The notes under the pieces were generated by a model. It saw nothing but the letters and a program-made list of their open reading frames with translations. It was not told where the DNA came from and ran no database searches. A stretch of 64,000 nt of DNA. It comes from JAAYHG01 sp012735455 (lineage in GTDB: Bacteria; Bacillota; DTU030; DUMP01). How positions within the stretch are numbered: position 1 is the stretch's first letter; every line of letters starts with the position of its first letter. The stretch is from assembly GCA_050951365.1 (NCBI GenBank), contig JBMNIX010000009.1, positions 235,468-299,467 on the forward strand, read 5' to 3'. Shown here piece after piece: positions 17,463 to 26,263 of the stretch. The position numbers and the translations under genes are program-made.

Positions 17463-17491
17463 ATTATATACCGGCCTGCCACGAGAGACAA
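17463..17491 (-). promoter_or_regulatory. Promoter of queG
   Basis: Minus strand: -35 TTGTCT, 17 bases, perfect -10 TATAAT. It sits between the pckA terminator and the queG leader. Confidence 0.75.
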
Positions 17492-17502
17492 CTCCGCAGC
17501 CA

Positions 17503-17526
17503 AACAAAAACCCGCCCGAAGGCGGG
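17503..17526 (-). terminator. Terminator of pckA
   Basis: Stem CCCGCC-TTCG-GGCGGG with the stable TTCG loop, followed by TTTTTGTTTGG on the minus strand, just after the pckA stop. Confidence 0.9.
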
Positions 17527-17532
17527 TATGCA

Positions 17533-19119
17533 TTAGCCCTGGGGACCGGCTGCCAGAATGTTCTCCGGGACATGGCCGAACTTCGCCATGTTTTCCTGAA
17601 AACGTCTGGCCAAGTGCCAAGCCGTGCGCTCATAGGCTTCTTTATCTGCCCATGTGGACGCAGGCGTCAGCACGCTCTCAGGCACACCGGGGCAGCGGGC
17701 TGGTACCAGTACCTTGAAGATAGGATCTGGTGTAAAGGCCACATCCTTCAACCCCCCACCAATGGCCGCCCGAACCATAGCCCGCGTGTACTCCAGATTC
17801 ATACGCTGGCCCACACCGTAGGCTCCGCCTGACCAGCCGGTGTTAATAAGAAAGACCTCCGCTCCGTGCTTGTCAATCCTTTGACCAAGAAGATCGGCGT
17901 AGACTGTCGGCGGTAGGGGCAAAAAAGGTGCCCCGAAGCAGGTGGAAAAGGTGGCCTGTGGCTCGGTGATGCCCCGCTCGGTGCCAGCCAACTTACTGGT
18001 ATAACCAGAGATAAAGTGATACATGGCCTGTTCCCGGGTAAGCTTGGCAATCGGGGGAAGCACCCCAAAGGCATCAGCTGTAAGAAAGACCACTGTTTTA
18101 GGCTGCCCGCCGGTACCGGAAAGAACAGCCCCTGGGATATGCTCTAGAGGGTAGGCTGCACGCGTGTTTTCCGTTAGGCTGTCGTCATCATAGTCTGGTA
18201 CACGCCCAGCGTCCAAGATAACATTCTCTAACACCGCACCGAAACGGATGGCGTCCCAGATCTGCGGTTCGCGCTCACGGGATAGCCTGATACACTTGGC
18301 ATAACAGCCGCCTTCAAAGTTAAAGACACCTTGATCCGACCAGCCGTGTTCATCATCACCAATGAGGTAGCGTTCAGGATCGGCGGAGAGAGTAGTCTTT
18401 CCCGTCCCAGAAAGGCCAAAGAAGAGAGCTACATCGCCAGCGTCACCCTGATTAGCGCTGCAGTGCATGGGAAGGACACTGCGCTGAGGCAGTAGGTAGT
18501 TCATTACTGTGAAAATAGACTTCTTGATCTCTCCAGCGTAAGATGTGCCACCGATAAGTACCAAGCACCGCTCGAAATCAAGAACAATAAAGGCTTCCGA
18601 GTTGGTCCCATCCACTGCCGGTTCAGCCTTAAAACCAGGGGCAGCTATAACAGTGAACTCCGGTTTATGTTGCTCCAGTTCCGCGGCTGTAGGACGCCGG
18701 AACAGTTGTTGCGCAAACAGATTCTGCCAGGCAAATTCGTTCACAACCCTGATAGGCAGCCGGTAGAGTGGATCAGCTCCGACAAAACCATCAAAGACAA
18801 AGAGGTCCCGCTGCTGCAAGTAAGCCAACAAGCGCTGGTACAGGCGCTCAAACTTCTCTGGTGCGAAGGGGACATTGTTTCCCCACCAGATCTTGTCGTG
18901 TACAGTTGGATTGTCCACCACAAACTTATCGTTGGGAGAACGGCCAGTGTACTTGCCTGTAGCTACCCGCAGGGCCCCGCTAGCCGTAAGCTCTCCCTCG
19001 CCGCGGCGCACAGCAATCTCCACCAGCTGTGCGGGCGACAAATTACGCTGCACATTCCCAGGATAAGTAATTCCGTGCTGCTGCAACTGATGCCGCATCT
19101 CTTGCTCCATACTCTGCAT
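17533..19119 (-). CDS. pckA: Phosphoenolpyruvate carboxykinase (ATP)
   Basis: ATP-dependent PEP carboxykinase, 528 residues, interconverting oxaloacetate + ATP and PEP + CO2 + ADP. The kinase P-loop GLSGTGKTTLSA lies near residue 240, followed by the metal-site segment LIGDDEHGWSDQGVFNFEGGCYAK. The substrate segment GKYTGRSPNDKFVV is present, as is the late YTSKLAGTE motif. ATG at 19119 is preceded by GGAGGAG. The gene has its own strong promoter and terminator. With the nearby malic enzyme it forms a C4/C3 node that could run anaplerotically or for gluconeogenesis. Confidence 0.97.
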   Translation of the reverse strand: MQSMEQEMRHQLQQHGITYPGNVQRNLSPAQLVEIAVRRGEGELTASGALRVATGKYTGRSPNDKFVVDNPTVHDKIWWGNNVPFAPEKFERLYQRLLAYLQQRDLFVFDGFVGADPLYRLPIRVVNEFAWQNLFAQQLFRRPTAAELEQHKPEFTVIAAPGFKAEPAVDGTNSEAFIVLDFERCLVLIGGTSYAGEIKKSIFTVMNYLLPQRSVLPMHCSANQGDAGDVALFFGLSGTGKTTLSADPERYLIGDDEHGWSDQGVFNFEGGCYAKCIRLSREREPQIWDAIRFGAVLENVILDAGRVPDYDDDSLTENTRAAYPLEHIPGAVLSGTGGQPKTVVFLTADAFGVLPPIAKLTREQAMYHFISGYTSKLAGTERGITEPQATFSTCFGAPFLPLPPTVYADLLGQRIDKHGAEVFLINTGWSGGAYGVGQRMNLEYTRAMVRAAIGGGLKDVAFTPDPIFKVLVPARCPGVPESVLTPASTWADKEAYERTAWHLARRFQENMAKFGHVPENILAAGPQG

Positions 19120-19147
19120 GTAAACCGCTCCTCCATTTGTTTTGCTT

Positions 19148-19176
19148 TATATAGGCTTGCACCAAAGCGGTGTCAA
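19148..19176 (-). promoter_or_regulatory. Promoter of pckA
   Basis: Minus strand: consensus -35 TTGACA, 17 bases, -10 TATATA, about 30 bases before the pckA start. Confidence 0.75.
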
Positions 19177-19231
19177 TAACCAAGCTAGGCTTCGCCAAGC
19201 AACCGCAAACTCCTTCACCTTTTCTAGACAT

Positions 19232-19792
19232 TCACGGTTCGACTCCCAGTTCTGCTGCCAATGCTTTTTCATAGACTTCCAGATCACGCTTTGAAAACAG
19301 CACCATCCGTACTTCCGCCAGCATTCCTGGATTAAGAGTAAGAAACTCGCGCAGAGCGCGCAGGGCAACACTGGCCGCACGCCGGATAGGAAAACCATAA
19401 GCACCGGTACTCAGCGAAGGAAACGCTACAGATTTAATCCCTTTCTCCACTGCTAATGCAAGGCTGTTAGAATAGGCCTGGTAGAGAAGCTTGTCTTCAT
19501 CATTATCGCCCCCACGCCAAACCGGACCGACGGCATGAATCACATAGCGTGCTGGAAGCTCACCCCCGGTGGTAATTACAGCATGCCCCGTGGGACAACC
19601 CCCCTGACGGGCACGGATGGCTAGACACTCTTGGTGGAGGCGAGGTCCTGCTGCCTGGTGAATGGCCCCGTCCACGCCACCCCCACCCAGGAGGCCGCTG
19701 TTGGCAGCGTTAACAATGGCTTCCGTTGTTTGCTGGGTGATATCACCCTGCACCAAGCAGACTCTCGTCCCGCCCCAAGTCACTTCACGCAT
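19232..19792 (-). CDS. Macrodomain protein (MacroD/YmdB-like)
   Basis: ADP-ribose-binding macrodomain of about 186 residues. Family members hydrolyse O-acetyl-ADP-ribose or remove mono-ADP-ribose from proteins. The binding loops are intact: VQGDITQQTTEAIVNAANSG, LLGGGGVDGAIHQAAG and PSLSTGAYGFPIRRAA. The glycine-rich loop and the following aspartate fit the hydrolytic MacroD class. The start ATG at 19792 has AAGGGGGG eight bases upstream; an in-frame start at 19822 would overlap the malic-enzyme stop. It follows that gene closely and is probably co-transcribed. Its purpose beside central metabolism genes is unknown. Confidence 0.88.
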   Translation of the reverse strand: MREVTWGGTRVCLVQGDITQQTTEAIVNAANSGLLGGGGVDGAIHQAAGPRLHQECLAIRARQGGCPTGHAVITTGGELPARYVIHAVGPVWRGGDNDEDKLLYQAYSNSLALAVEKGIKSVAFPSLSTGAYGFPIRRAASVALRALREFLTLNPGMLAEVRMVLFSKRDLEVYEKALAAELGVEP

Positions 19793-19821
19793 CGCACTGC
19801 CCCCCTTCTGCCAGCCAGACA

Positions 19822-20979
19822 TTAGAAAATTTGTTTCGCTTCCTTAAACACAGCCGCAGCTACGGCTGGAGCAACACGAGAATCAAATGCTTCGGGCAGG
19901 CAATACTCAGGTGATAGTTCCTCAGCCACTATGTCGGCTAAGGCCCGCGCCGCAGCAAGTTTCATGCTCTCAGTTATCTGAGGGGCACGGGCATCTAAAG
20001 CACCGCGAAAAATGCCCGGGAAAGCCAGAACGTTGTTAATCTGGTTAGGAAAATCAGAACGTCCTGTCCCTACTACCACTGCCCCAGCCGCCCTAGCCTC
20101 ATCTGGCCAGATCTCTGGCTCCGGATTAGCCAGGGCAAAGATAACTGGCTGCTTAGCCATAGTGCGCACCATGTTAGCCGAGAGTACTCCCGGAGCAGAA
20201 ACACCAATGAAGACGTCCCGACCCTTCACCGCATCCTCAAGATCGCCCTTTATCTTTTCCTTGTTGGTGAAAGCAGCCATTTCTTCCTTTATAGAATTGT
20301 TATTGGGTCGCCCTGGATAGATGATACCTGCACGGTCACAGAGAATAATATCAGTTACTCCTACCTGGGATAGAAGGCGAGTAATGGCCACCCCCGCCGC
20401 TCCTGCACCGTTTATGGTGACAGTAACCTCAGTCAGATCCTTGCCTGCTACACGCAAGGCGTTCATAAGAGCGGCCAACACCACCACTGCTGTTCCGTGC
20501 TGGTCATCATGAAAGACAGGAATGTTAAGCTCCTTCTTCAGTCGCTCCTCTATGGTAAAACAACGCGGGGCGCTGATGTCTTCCAGGTTCACACCACCAA
20601 AGCCCGGAGCCAACAACTTGACTGTCTCGACAATAGCATCCACATCCTGGGTGGCCAAGCAAAGCGGAAAGGCGTCCACCCCTGCAAAGGCTTTAAAAAG
20701 CACAGCCTTCCCTTCCATTACCGGCAGAGCCGCCGCGGGGCCTATGTTCCCCAAACCTAAAACGGCGCTACCATCAGTAACAATCGCCACCATGTTTCCC
20801 TTTGCGGTGTAGGTGTATACCTCTTCAGGGTGGGCAGCAATAGCGCGACAGGGCTCTGCCACACCTGGTGTGTAGGCCAGGCTTAAGTCTGAGCTGGTTT
20901 TAAGGGAAACCTTACTCTCGACACTGATCTTGCCACGCTTCTCGCGGTGCAGAGCAAGGGCTCTTTCTTTAACATCCAT
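19822..20979 (-). CDS. NAD-dependent malic enzyme
   Basis: Malic enzyme of the short bacterial type, 385 residues, oxidatively decarboxylating malate to pyruvate. The tyrosine motif SLAYTPGVAEPC, the segment VAIVTDGSAVLGLGNIGP, the metal-ligand region FHDDQHGTAVV and the nucleotide fold INGAGAAGVAI are all present. The ALANPEPEIWPDEA motif is also intact. The acidic residue after the dinucleotide fold (ILCDRAG) favours NAD over NADP; that is inference. It heads a two-gene unit with the macrodomain gene. Confidence 0.93.
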   Translation of the reverse strand: MDVKERALALHREKRGKISVESKVSLKTSSDLSLAYTPGVAEPCRAIAAHPEEVYTYTAKGNMVAIVTDGSAVLGLGNIGPAAALPVMEGKAVLFKAFAGVDAFPLCLATQDVDAIVETVKLLAPGFGGVNLEDISAPRCFTIEERLKKELNIPVFHDDQHGTAVVVLAALMNALRVAGKDLTEVTVTINGAGAAGVAITRLLSQVGVTDIILCDRAGIIYPGRPNNNSIKEEMAAFTNKEKIKGDLEDAVKGRDVFIGVSAPGVLSANMVRTMAKQPVIFALANPEPEIWPDEARAAGAVVVGTGRSDFPNQINNVLAFPGIFRGALDARAPQITESMKLAAARALADIVAEELSPEYCLPEAFDSRVAPAVAAAVFKEAKQIF

Positions 20980-21200
20980 GGCAACGCCTCCAAAATATGC
21001 TACTCCCTTCAGCTACATGATTTCGCCCCCCCTATGCAGTTTTCTCCTCCCGCGCCCAATCCGGTAGCACCATGGACGCCTGGCCTTGTTTTCTGTTTTA
21101 TCTGCTCAAAAAAGTGTCTGTTAGGGTGCAATACCGTCCTTTGGCCAGTTAATTATGGTTAACGCCGTTTGACATTTGCAGGCTGCTTCACTTAACATCA

Positions 21201-21209
21201 TGTTATATT
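21201..21209 (+). promoter_or_regulatory. Extended -10 promoter of the riboswitch-led operon
   Basis: TGTTATATT (extended -10), with no good -35 at the right distance; a TTGACA lies further upstream (21169-21174). The start would fall near 21215, just at the 5' end of the aptamer. Confidence 0.45.
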
Positions 21210-21213
21210 GTAA

Positions 21214-21312
21214 GGAGTGTACCTAGGGTTCCGCACCAAGAGGTGGCCTGCGACCAAGCGGTACAGACCGGGGTAAACCCGGTACACCGTGGGTAGAAAA
21301 AACCCGAGCGGA
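21214..21312 (+). ncRNA. ykkC-family riboswitch, probably subtype 2 (ppGpp/PRPP-like)
   Basis: The sequence has the ykkC hallmark CTAGGGTTCCG, a CACC/GGTG hairpin, then GCGACCAAGCGGTACA, a CCGGG/CCCGG hairpin, TACACCGTGGG and AAAAAACCCGAGCGG. The outer helix is visible as GTGTA (21217-21221) with TACAC (21283-21287). Guanidine-I members have CTGGTCCGAGAG where this has GACCAAGCGGTACA, which from memory is the pattern of the ppGpp and PRPP variants; I lean to ppGpp. The 3' side overlaps the terminator stem, so ligand binding would be expected to keep transcription on. A covariance-model search would decide the subtype. Confidence 0.72.
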
Positions 21313-21362
21313 AAGTCCTTAACTCGGAGCTTGGGACCTTCCGCTGGGATTTTATTTTTATT
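21308..21362 (+). terminator. Riboswitch expression-platform terminator
   Basis: Stem GCGGAA-a-GTCC / GGAC-c-TTCCGC followed by TTTTATTTTTATT. Its 5' arm overlaps the 3' end of the aptamer, as in terminator-type riboswitches. Confidence 0.8.
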
Positions 21363-21431
21363 AGGGAGGTGGATAATTGCCTCAAGAAACTCCCCTGCAT
21401 CCTTGTTAACCTTGAATTGAGTGAAAGGAAG

Positions 21432-22626
21432 ATGACAGTGGAACTAACCCCAATCCTAGCGCTGACTATTGTCCTCGTTGTTTTCGCTATAGGCGATGTC
21501 GTGGCCATTAAGACTAAGGCCATTGTCTCCATGATGTTTGCTAGTTCCGTGATGCTCTTACTTTCTTTTTGGGCTGGGATGCCAAAGGATCTTCTACCCC
21601 AATCTCAGCTGATGGGTATTGGCACTGTCCTCATCGGTCTTCTCATAACTCATATGGGTACCCTAATGAAGCTCCGAGACCTTTTGCAGCAGTGGAAGAC
21701 TGTCCTGGTCGCGGGTCGCTGCTGTGGCAGGTATTGGTATCTTTATTCTACTGGTAGGCAGCCCGATTTTCGGCCGGGAGATGGCTGTCGTCGCCGCTCC
21801 CCCTATCGCTGGCGGTGTCGTGGCCGCTCTGATTATGTCTGAGGCGGCTGCGGCTAAAGGATTCGCCGATTTATCACTCTTTGCCACTATGCTCCTTGTG
21901 GCACAAGGTTTTGTCGGCTACCCCATCAGCTCTGTTTTGCTCACCCGTGAAGCCCGCCGTATTATTTCACGTCCAGACATGCTAGCAGCCGCTACTGAGG
22001 CCAGCACCACCGCTGAAGCTACCACAGATAAAGGCGCTCTTGGCTTTCGCCTTCCACCACTTCCAAAACAGTACCAGACCAGTTTTGTCCTCTTGGCCAA
22101 ACTGTCAATTATGGCTTATATCAGCACCCTGCTGGCTGGCCTTCTCAATAACGCAATTCATCCATTGGTAATGAGCCTGATTGTGGGTATCATTTCCCGC
22201 GAGATTGGACTTCTTGAGGATAATATATTCCAACAGGCAAACGGTTTGGGGCTGGCTATGGCCGGACTATTAGCGGTAGTTTTTGCCAACCTATCTTCTG
22301 CTACCCCAGAAATGGTACTACAGCTCCTGGCACCGTTGGTTGGTATGCTGCTCTTGGGAGTTGTCGGCATCGCAATCTTCGCCTCGCTGGCAGGTAAAAT
22401 CCTGGGCTATTCTCCCGAAATGGCCATGACCATCGGTCTCACCGCCCTTTATGGCTTCCCCGGTACCTTCATACTCTCTCATGAGGCCGCGACAGCCGTG
22501 GCCAAGAACGAGGAGGAAAAGGAGGCCATCCTCCACCATATCCTGCCTAAGATGCTGGTAGCAGGATTTGTTACGGTGACCATCAGTTCCGTTATCCTGG
22601 CTGGTATCTTTGCTAAGCTCTTTTAA
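21432..22626 (+). CDS. Multi-span membrane transporter, family not recognised (single-base frame break)
   Basis: About 397 residues with ten or so hydrophobic segments. ATG at 21432 follows GAAAGGAAG. The frame breaks at the GGG of 21713-21715: with one G removed the protein runs cleanly from WKTVLVA into VAAVAGIGIFILLVGSPIF. As given, the first part stops after a short out-of-frame tail at 21842 and the second part is open from about 21724. The sequence has repeated Gly/Ala-rich helices and a soluble loop at about residues 165-205, with some general likeness to Na+-coupled organic-anion carriers. I do not recognise the family. It is the first gene behind the ykkC-type leader and 30 bases before an amidohydrolase, so it probably imports that enzyme's substrate. 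Confidence 0.75.
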
Positions 22627-22656
22627 TTAGGCCTCAGATTTGAAAGGAGTCTCGCC

Positions 22657-23934
22657 ATGCAGCTAGTCCTAAAAGGCGCCCAGCTGGTGGACGGCACAGG
22701 CAATCTGCCTATCAAAGACGCCACCCTAGTCATCGAGAAAGACAAGATCCAGGTTGTGGGCGGACCAGAAGTGGCTTATGCACCCGATGCAATGGTAGTG
22801 GATCTACCTGGTTGTACCATCGTCCCTGGCTTTGTTGACGCTCACGTCCATATTACCATGCCTCCCGTTGGTGATTCTGCTGCCCTGCTCCGGAGCGAGC
22901 CCCGGGCCCTTACCGCACTCCGGTCAGCCACCCACGCAGAGGTAACTCTTATGAGTGGCATCACCACAATCCGCGATATGGGTGGTCCTGATGGCGTCGA
23001 CCTAGTACTCAGAGATGCCATCGCCAGCGGCATGGTACCGGGACCACGTATCCTGGCTGCAGGCCGTTGTGTAGCCATGACCGGCGGCCACGGTTGGTTC
23101 ATAGGGCGAGAGGCTGATGGTCCGGACGAGGTCAGGAAAGCCGTACGGGAGCAACTTAGGGCGGGGGCCGATGTGATTAAGCTCATGGCCACCGGCGGCG
23201 TAATGACCCCCGGAGTAGAACCTGGCTCACCACAGTTCACCTACGAGGAACTGAAGGCTGGAGTCGAGGAAGCAAACAAAGCCGGACGTCGCACCGCCAG
23301 CCATGCCCAAGGCACCACGGGCATCAAGAACGCAGTTCTCGCCGGAATCACATCTATCGAACACGGTATCTTCCTAAACGACGAGGTCATCGAACTCATG
23401 CTGGAACGCGGTACCTACTTGGTGCCCACCCTAGTAGCCCCTTACTGGATCGTCCAGAAGGGGCGCGCCGCAGGGATTCCTGACTATGCGGTCAGAAAAA
23501 CGGAGGCGGTTATTGATGCACACATGGCTAGCTTCCGCAAGGCATTGGCTGCTGGCATTAGGATTGCCTTCGGTACCGACGCCGGAACCCCCTTCAATGA
23601 ACACGGCGCCAATACCTTTGAACTGCAGCTCATGGTAGAGAACGGTATGAGCCCCATGCAGGCACTAGAGACAGCCACCCGCAGCAGTGCGGAGCTTTTA
23701 GGTATATCAGACAAGGTGGGAACACTAGAACCAGGCAAGATCGCTGACGTAGTAGTGCTGTCCGGTGACCCCCTAGCGGATATCACAGCCGTTCGCAACG
23801 TCAAAGGAGTAATCAAAGAAGGAAAGATCGTGAAGGGGACTGTAGAGAAAAAGCCTTACCATAGCCCTGCCCTAGTTTTTGGGGCGGGGCTCTTTTTCTC
23901 CGCCGCTGGCGGTATAATAGGGTTAAGCACCTAA
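22657..23934 (+). CDS. Amidohydrolase family protein (imidazolonepropionase/Xaa-Pro dipeptidase-like)
   Basis: 425 residues, metal-dependent TIM-barrel amidohydrolase. Metal ligands are visible: VDAHVHITM, the lysine in GADVIKLMATGG, ASHAQG, SIEHGIF and FGTDAGTPF. This set is typical of the subgroup that includes Xaa-Pro and other dipeptidases and cyclic-imide hydrolases, so a peptide or amino-acid derivative is a likely substrate. RBS AAAGGAG precedes ATG 22657. The last 25 residues (after GKIVKGTVEKK) have no family likeness and are encoded across a strong terminator hairpin, so the natural stop may have been lost. Confidence 0.88.
   Translation: MQLVLKGAQLVDGTGNLPIKDATLVIEKDKIQVVGGPEVAYAPDAMVVDLPGCTIVPGFVDAHVHITMPPVGDSAALLRSEPRALTALRSATHAEVTLMSGITTIRDMGGPDGVDLVLRDAIASGMVPGPRILAAGRCVAMTGGHGWFIGREADGPDEVRKAVREQLRAGADVIKLMATGGVMTPGVEPGSPQFTYEELKAGVEEANKAGRRTASHAQGTTGIKNAVLAGITSIEHGIFLNDEVIELMLERGTYLVPTLVAPYWIVQKGRAAGIPDYAVRKTEAVIDAHMASFRKALAAGIRIAFGTDAGTPFNEHGANTFELQLMVENGMSPMQALETATRSSAELLGISDKVGTLEPGKIADVVVLSGDPLADITAVRNVKGVIKEGKIVKGTVEKKPYHSPALVFGAGLFFSAAGGIIGLST
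23863..23896 (+). terminator. Terminator overlapping the amidohydrolase 3' end
   Basis: Ten-pair stem AGCCCTGCCC / GGGCGGGGCT with an eight-to-nine base loop and a following CTTTTT. It lies inside the open reading frame as given. Confidence 0.75.
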
Positions 23935-23949
23935 AGGTTGGTGAAAAAG

Positions 23950-24562
23950 ATGAATAAACTATTACGCAGTTTTTCATGGCCGGCCTGCCACAGAGTTGGC
24001 ACCAGATCTCCTCGGGAAGCTCTTAGTACACGTCACGCCCGAGGGTCGCGCTGCAGGCTACATAGTGGAAACCGAGGCCTACATGGGACCCGAAGATAAA
24101 GCCGCCCATTCTTACGGCGGGCGGCCTACGCCGCGCACTCGGGCCATGTACGGTCCGGCCGGGCATGCCTATATCTACCTGATCTATGGCATGTATTATT
24201 GCCTCAACGTCGTAGCAGCTCAGGAAGGGGTGCCACAAGCAGTGCTGATCCGTGCCATCGAGCCAGTAGAGGGTGTAGGGATGATGGCCCGTCGTCGTGG
24301 ACTTAGCCCTGAAGAAACCACAAAGGTCATGTCTAATCCCCACAAGCTGCGCCGGTTAACCAACGGCCCCGGCAAGCTCTGTCAGGCGCTGGGCATAACC
24401 AAAGAGCAGTACGGCCTGGACTTAACGGGCGACGAGCTCTTTATTCTCTCCGGGCGGAACATAAACCCCGCGGACATCGTCACGACACCCCGTATCAATG
24501 TGGACTACGCGGAAGAATGGGCGGCAAAGCCCTGGCGCTTTCTGCTGCCGGAAGGATACTGA
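23950..24562 (+). CDS. DNA-3-methyladenine glycosylase, AAG/MPG type (single-base frame break)
   Basis: Base-excision repair glycosylase of the mammalian-AAG fold, removing alkylated purines. The body is intact: DLLGKLLVH, the active-site segment IVETEAYMGPEDKAAHSYGG, YIYLIYGMYYCLNVV, RRLTNGPGKLCQALGI. The N-terminus is out of frame: ATG 23950 reads MNKLLRSF, and one more T in the run 23970-23974 would join it to HGRPATELAPDLLGK, the family N-terminus. A perfect TATAAT lies at 23913-23918. Without repair the gene could start only at GCACCAGAT's upstream codons and would lose about 16 residues. Confidence 0.85.
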
Positions 24563-24755
24563 CTTTATTTCCCAGGAAATACTTGGGAATGCGCTCGATA
24601 GTTGTTGCTCTAAGTCGCTCGCGGTGAGAACCCCGACCGCAACGCTCGTATGATACCCTAAGTAACATCTATGGACGAAAGCTCCGCCGGGTAACTCCCT
24701 AATCGTGGCATGGGAACACCAAGAGCCTTGCTTTCAGATTCTTCTTCCCCGTTCC

Positions 24756-25255
24756 TTAATATAGCCAGCCCTTAAACAGTGCTGTGGGAACAAGAAAAGT
24801 CCAAGGCGCTGTTACAATTCCCATGGCCAGGGCAACCTTGTATGCCACCTCTGGCGGTGCGCCCGCTGCTACAGCAAAGCGCTTGTTACCCCAGTAGATA
24901 ATGACACCGGCCAAGGCAATAACCGCCAGGTAGGTCAAAACAGCAGCGGCACTGTCCCAGATAGAGAAAAGGTACATGGGATCTAGCCAGGCCTCTATCC
25001 ACCCGGTGGCCATCAGACCTATCAAGACTAGCGCCCCAATGATATCTGCCAGAAAACCCAAACCCCAGGTCTTGAGGACTAAAACCACCAGCTGTGGCCG
25101 CTCCAGTTCCCAGCCCGCAAATCTAAGCGCTAACAGTATAACCGCAGCGTCAATCACCAGGTTACCCAGAAGCACCCCGAATACAATGGGTGGTATAAAT
25201 ATTACGATCCAGAGGGAAAGATGACATTGTACAGGGTCATCTTCTTCCTTTTCAT
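24756..25255 (-). CDS. Four-to-five-helix membrane protein, unknown (single-base frame break)
   Basis: About 166 residues, four or five membrane helices (VIDAAVILLALRFAG, LGFLADIIGALVLIGLMATG, AVLTYLAVIALAGVIIYWG, MGIVTAPWTFLVPTAL). The conserved-looking NKRF and PPEVAYKVALAMGI segments suggest a real family, but I cannot name it. ATG 25255 has AAGGAG eight bases upstream and reads MKRKKMTLYNVIFP; one extra C in the run at 25214-25216 would join it to LWIVIFIPPIVFGVLLG. As given, the ORF starts at 25175. The 190 bases between it and the glycosylase gene show only a weak CCCAGG/CTTGGG hairpin. Confidence 0.65.
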
Positions 25256-25317
25256 ACGCCGTCTCCTTATCCTGTGATTACCCCGTAACCAAACCCTTAC
25301 TCAGTACGTCTAGAGTA

Positions 25318-26031
25318 TTAGGGCACATCGGTCCGTCCGGATTTCCCCCAAGGACAGACTCGCACACAAACCCCACACACCTTACCGCCAGCTATATGCC
25401 GGTAGTGCTCTGCTTTCCAGTCCAGACAGCGGCGGGCATTGTATATCTCCTCCCGCGCTTTCCCTAAGGCCCACTTTTCTCCCACTACAGCACCCCCAGG
25501 GCAGGCGTCTAGACAGGCGTGACATTCCCCGCACCGGCTCTCAACAATGGGCTCTCCTACAGGCAAGGGAAGGTCGGTAATTACTGTAGCCAAGCGCACC
25601 CGAGGTCCGAACTCAGGGGTTACCAGAAGGGCACTGCGGCCGATCCAGCCTAGGCCCGCCCGGGTAGCGGCGGTCTTGTGTTGGAACAGCCCGCGCAAGT
25701 TCTCAGTATCCACAACCTGGGAAGACGGAACCGGCAAAGCCCGAGCACCCCGTTTTTCTAACTCCCGAGACAGACGGTGCGCAATCTGGTCCAACAACTG
25801 GTTAACCGTTTCATAGTGTTGATAGTAGGTGAGTGTCGGACCGATTAGAAGCTCATCTACAATCACATCCGAGAGCTTAACTGCCAGACTGATACCCCGA
25901 GTCAGCTCTTGGTACGGTTTGGGTACCAAACCGGTGAGATCGGCTACGCCACACAGGTCTGCTCCCCACTCCCTAAGCTTATTCTCGAGCTCGAACCAGG
26001 CTCTTTCAGCAGTGACCACGGACCTGGACAT
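25318..26031 (-). CDS. QueG-like iron-sulfur oxidoreductase (short paralog)
   Basis: 237-residue protein related to epoxyqueuosine reductase but shorter and without the HEAT tail. The core LGWIGRSALLVTPEFGPRVRL matches the QueG cobalamin-face region. The two cluster motifs are RCGECHACLDACPGGAV and, 25 residues on, CLDW..., CGVCVRVCPWG. Such short paralogs are common in anaerobes and some sit with reductive or B12 pathways; none has an assigned reaction that I can apply here. The window therefore has a full QueG at 16-17 kb and this divergent copy. Confidence 0.8.
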   Translation of the reverse strand: MSRSVVTAERAWFELENKLREWGADLCGVADLTGLVPKPYQELTRGISLAVKLSDVIVDELLIGPTLTYYQHYETVNQLLDQIAHRLSRELEKRGARALPVPSSQVVDTENLRGLFQHKTAATRAGLGWIGRSALLVTPEFGPRVRLATVITDLPLPVGEPIVESRCGECHACLDACPGGAVVGEKWALGKAREEIYNARRCLDWKAEHYRHIAGGKVCGVCVRVCPWGKSGRTDVP

Positions 26032-26062
26032 GTTCCTCCGCCCCCTTTTCTTTCCTCGGAGA

Positions 26063-26263
26063 CTAGTTCTCTCCCGCTTTGCTTCTTCCTGCCAAACCTT
26101 CTTGTTCCTGTGCCCCTCCTTGTCTTACTGCCCCTGCCGGATCCACCACCTCCCCACGTAACAATTGGCGGATCTCGGCCAAATCCTCCAAGATTAATTT
26201 GGTATTAATCCAGGCTAAGAATGCCAGTAGCGCTGTCCCGAGCCACAACAGCGGAAAAAACAT
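26063..26263 (-). CDS. Small single-span membrane protein
   Basis: About 66 residues from ATG 26263 (MFFPLLWLGTALLAFLAWI), which has AGAGGGTG at good spacing. One N-terminal membrane helix is followed by a short helical segment (LILEDLAEIRQLLRG) and a Gly/Glu-rich tail. The frame stays open to an earlier start at 26353, but that extension looks non-coding. Function unknown; it precedes the QueG-like gene by about 30 bases and may be co-transcribed. Confidence 0.5.
   Translation of the reverse strand: MFFPLLWLGTALLAFLAWINTKLILEDLAEIRQLLRGEVVDPAGAVRQGGAQEQEGLAGRSKAGEN

Noticed and set aside
21700..21740. Programmed frameshift in the transporter gene
   Set aside because: No slippery heptamer with a downstream stem was seen, and similar one-base breaks occur in many unrelated genes here. 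An indel is simpler.
24563..24755. A tRNA or small RNA gene in the gap after the glycosylase
   Set aside because: No cloverleaf, T-loop GTTCGA block or CCA end could be found; only a weak hairpin is visible.
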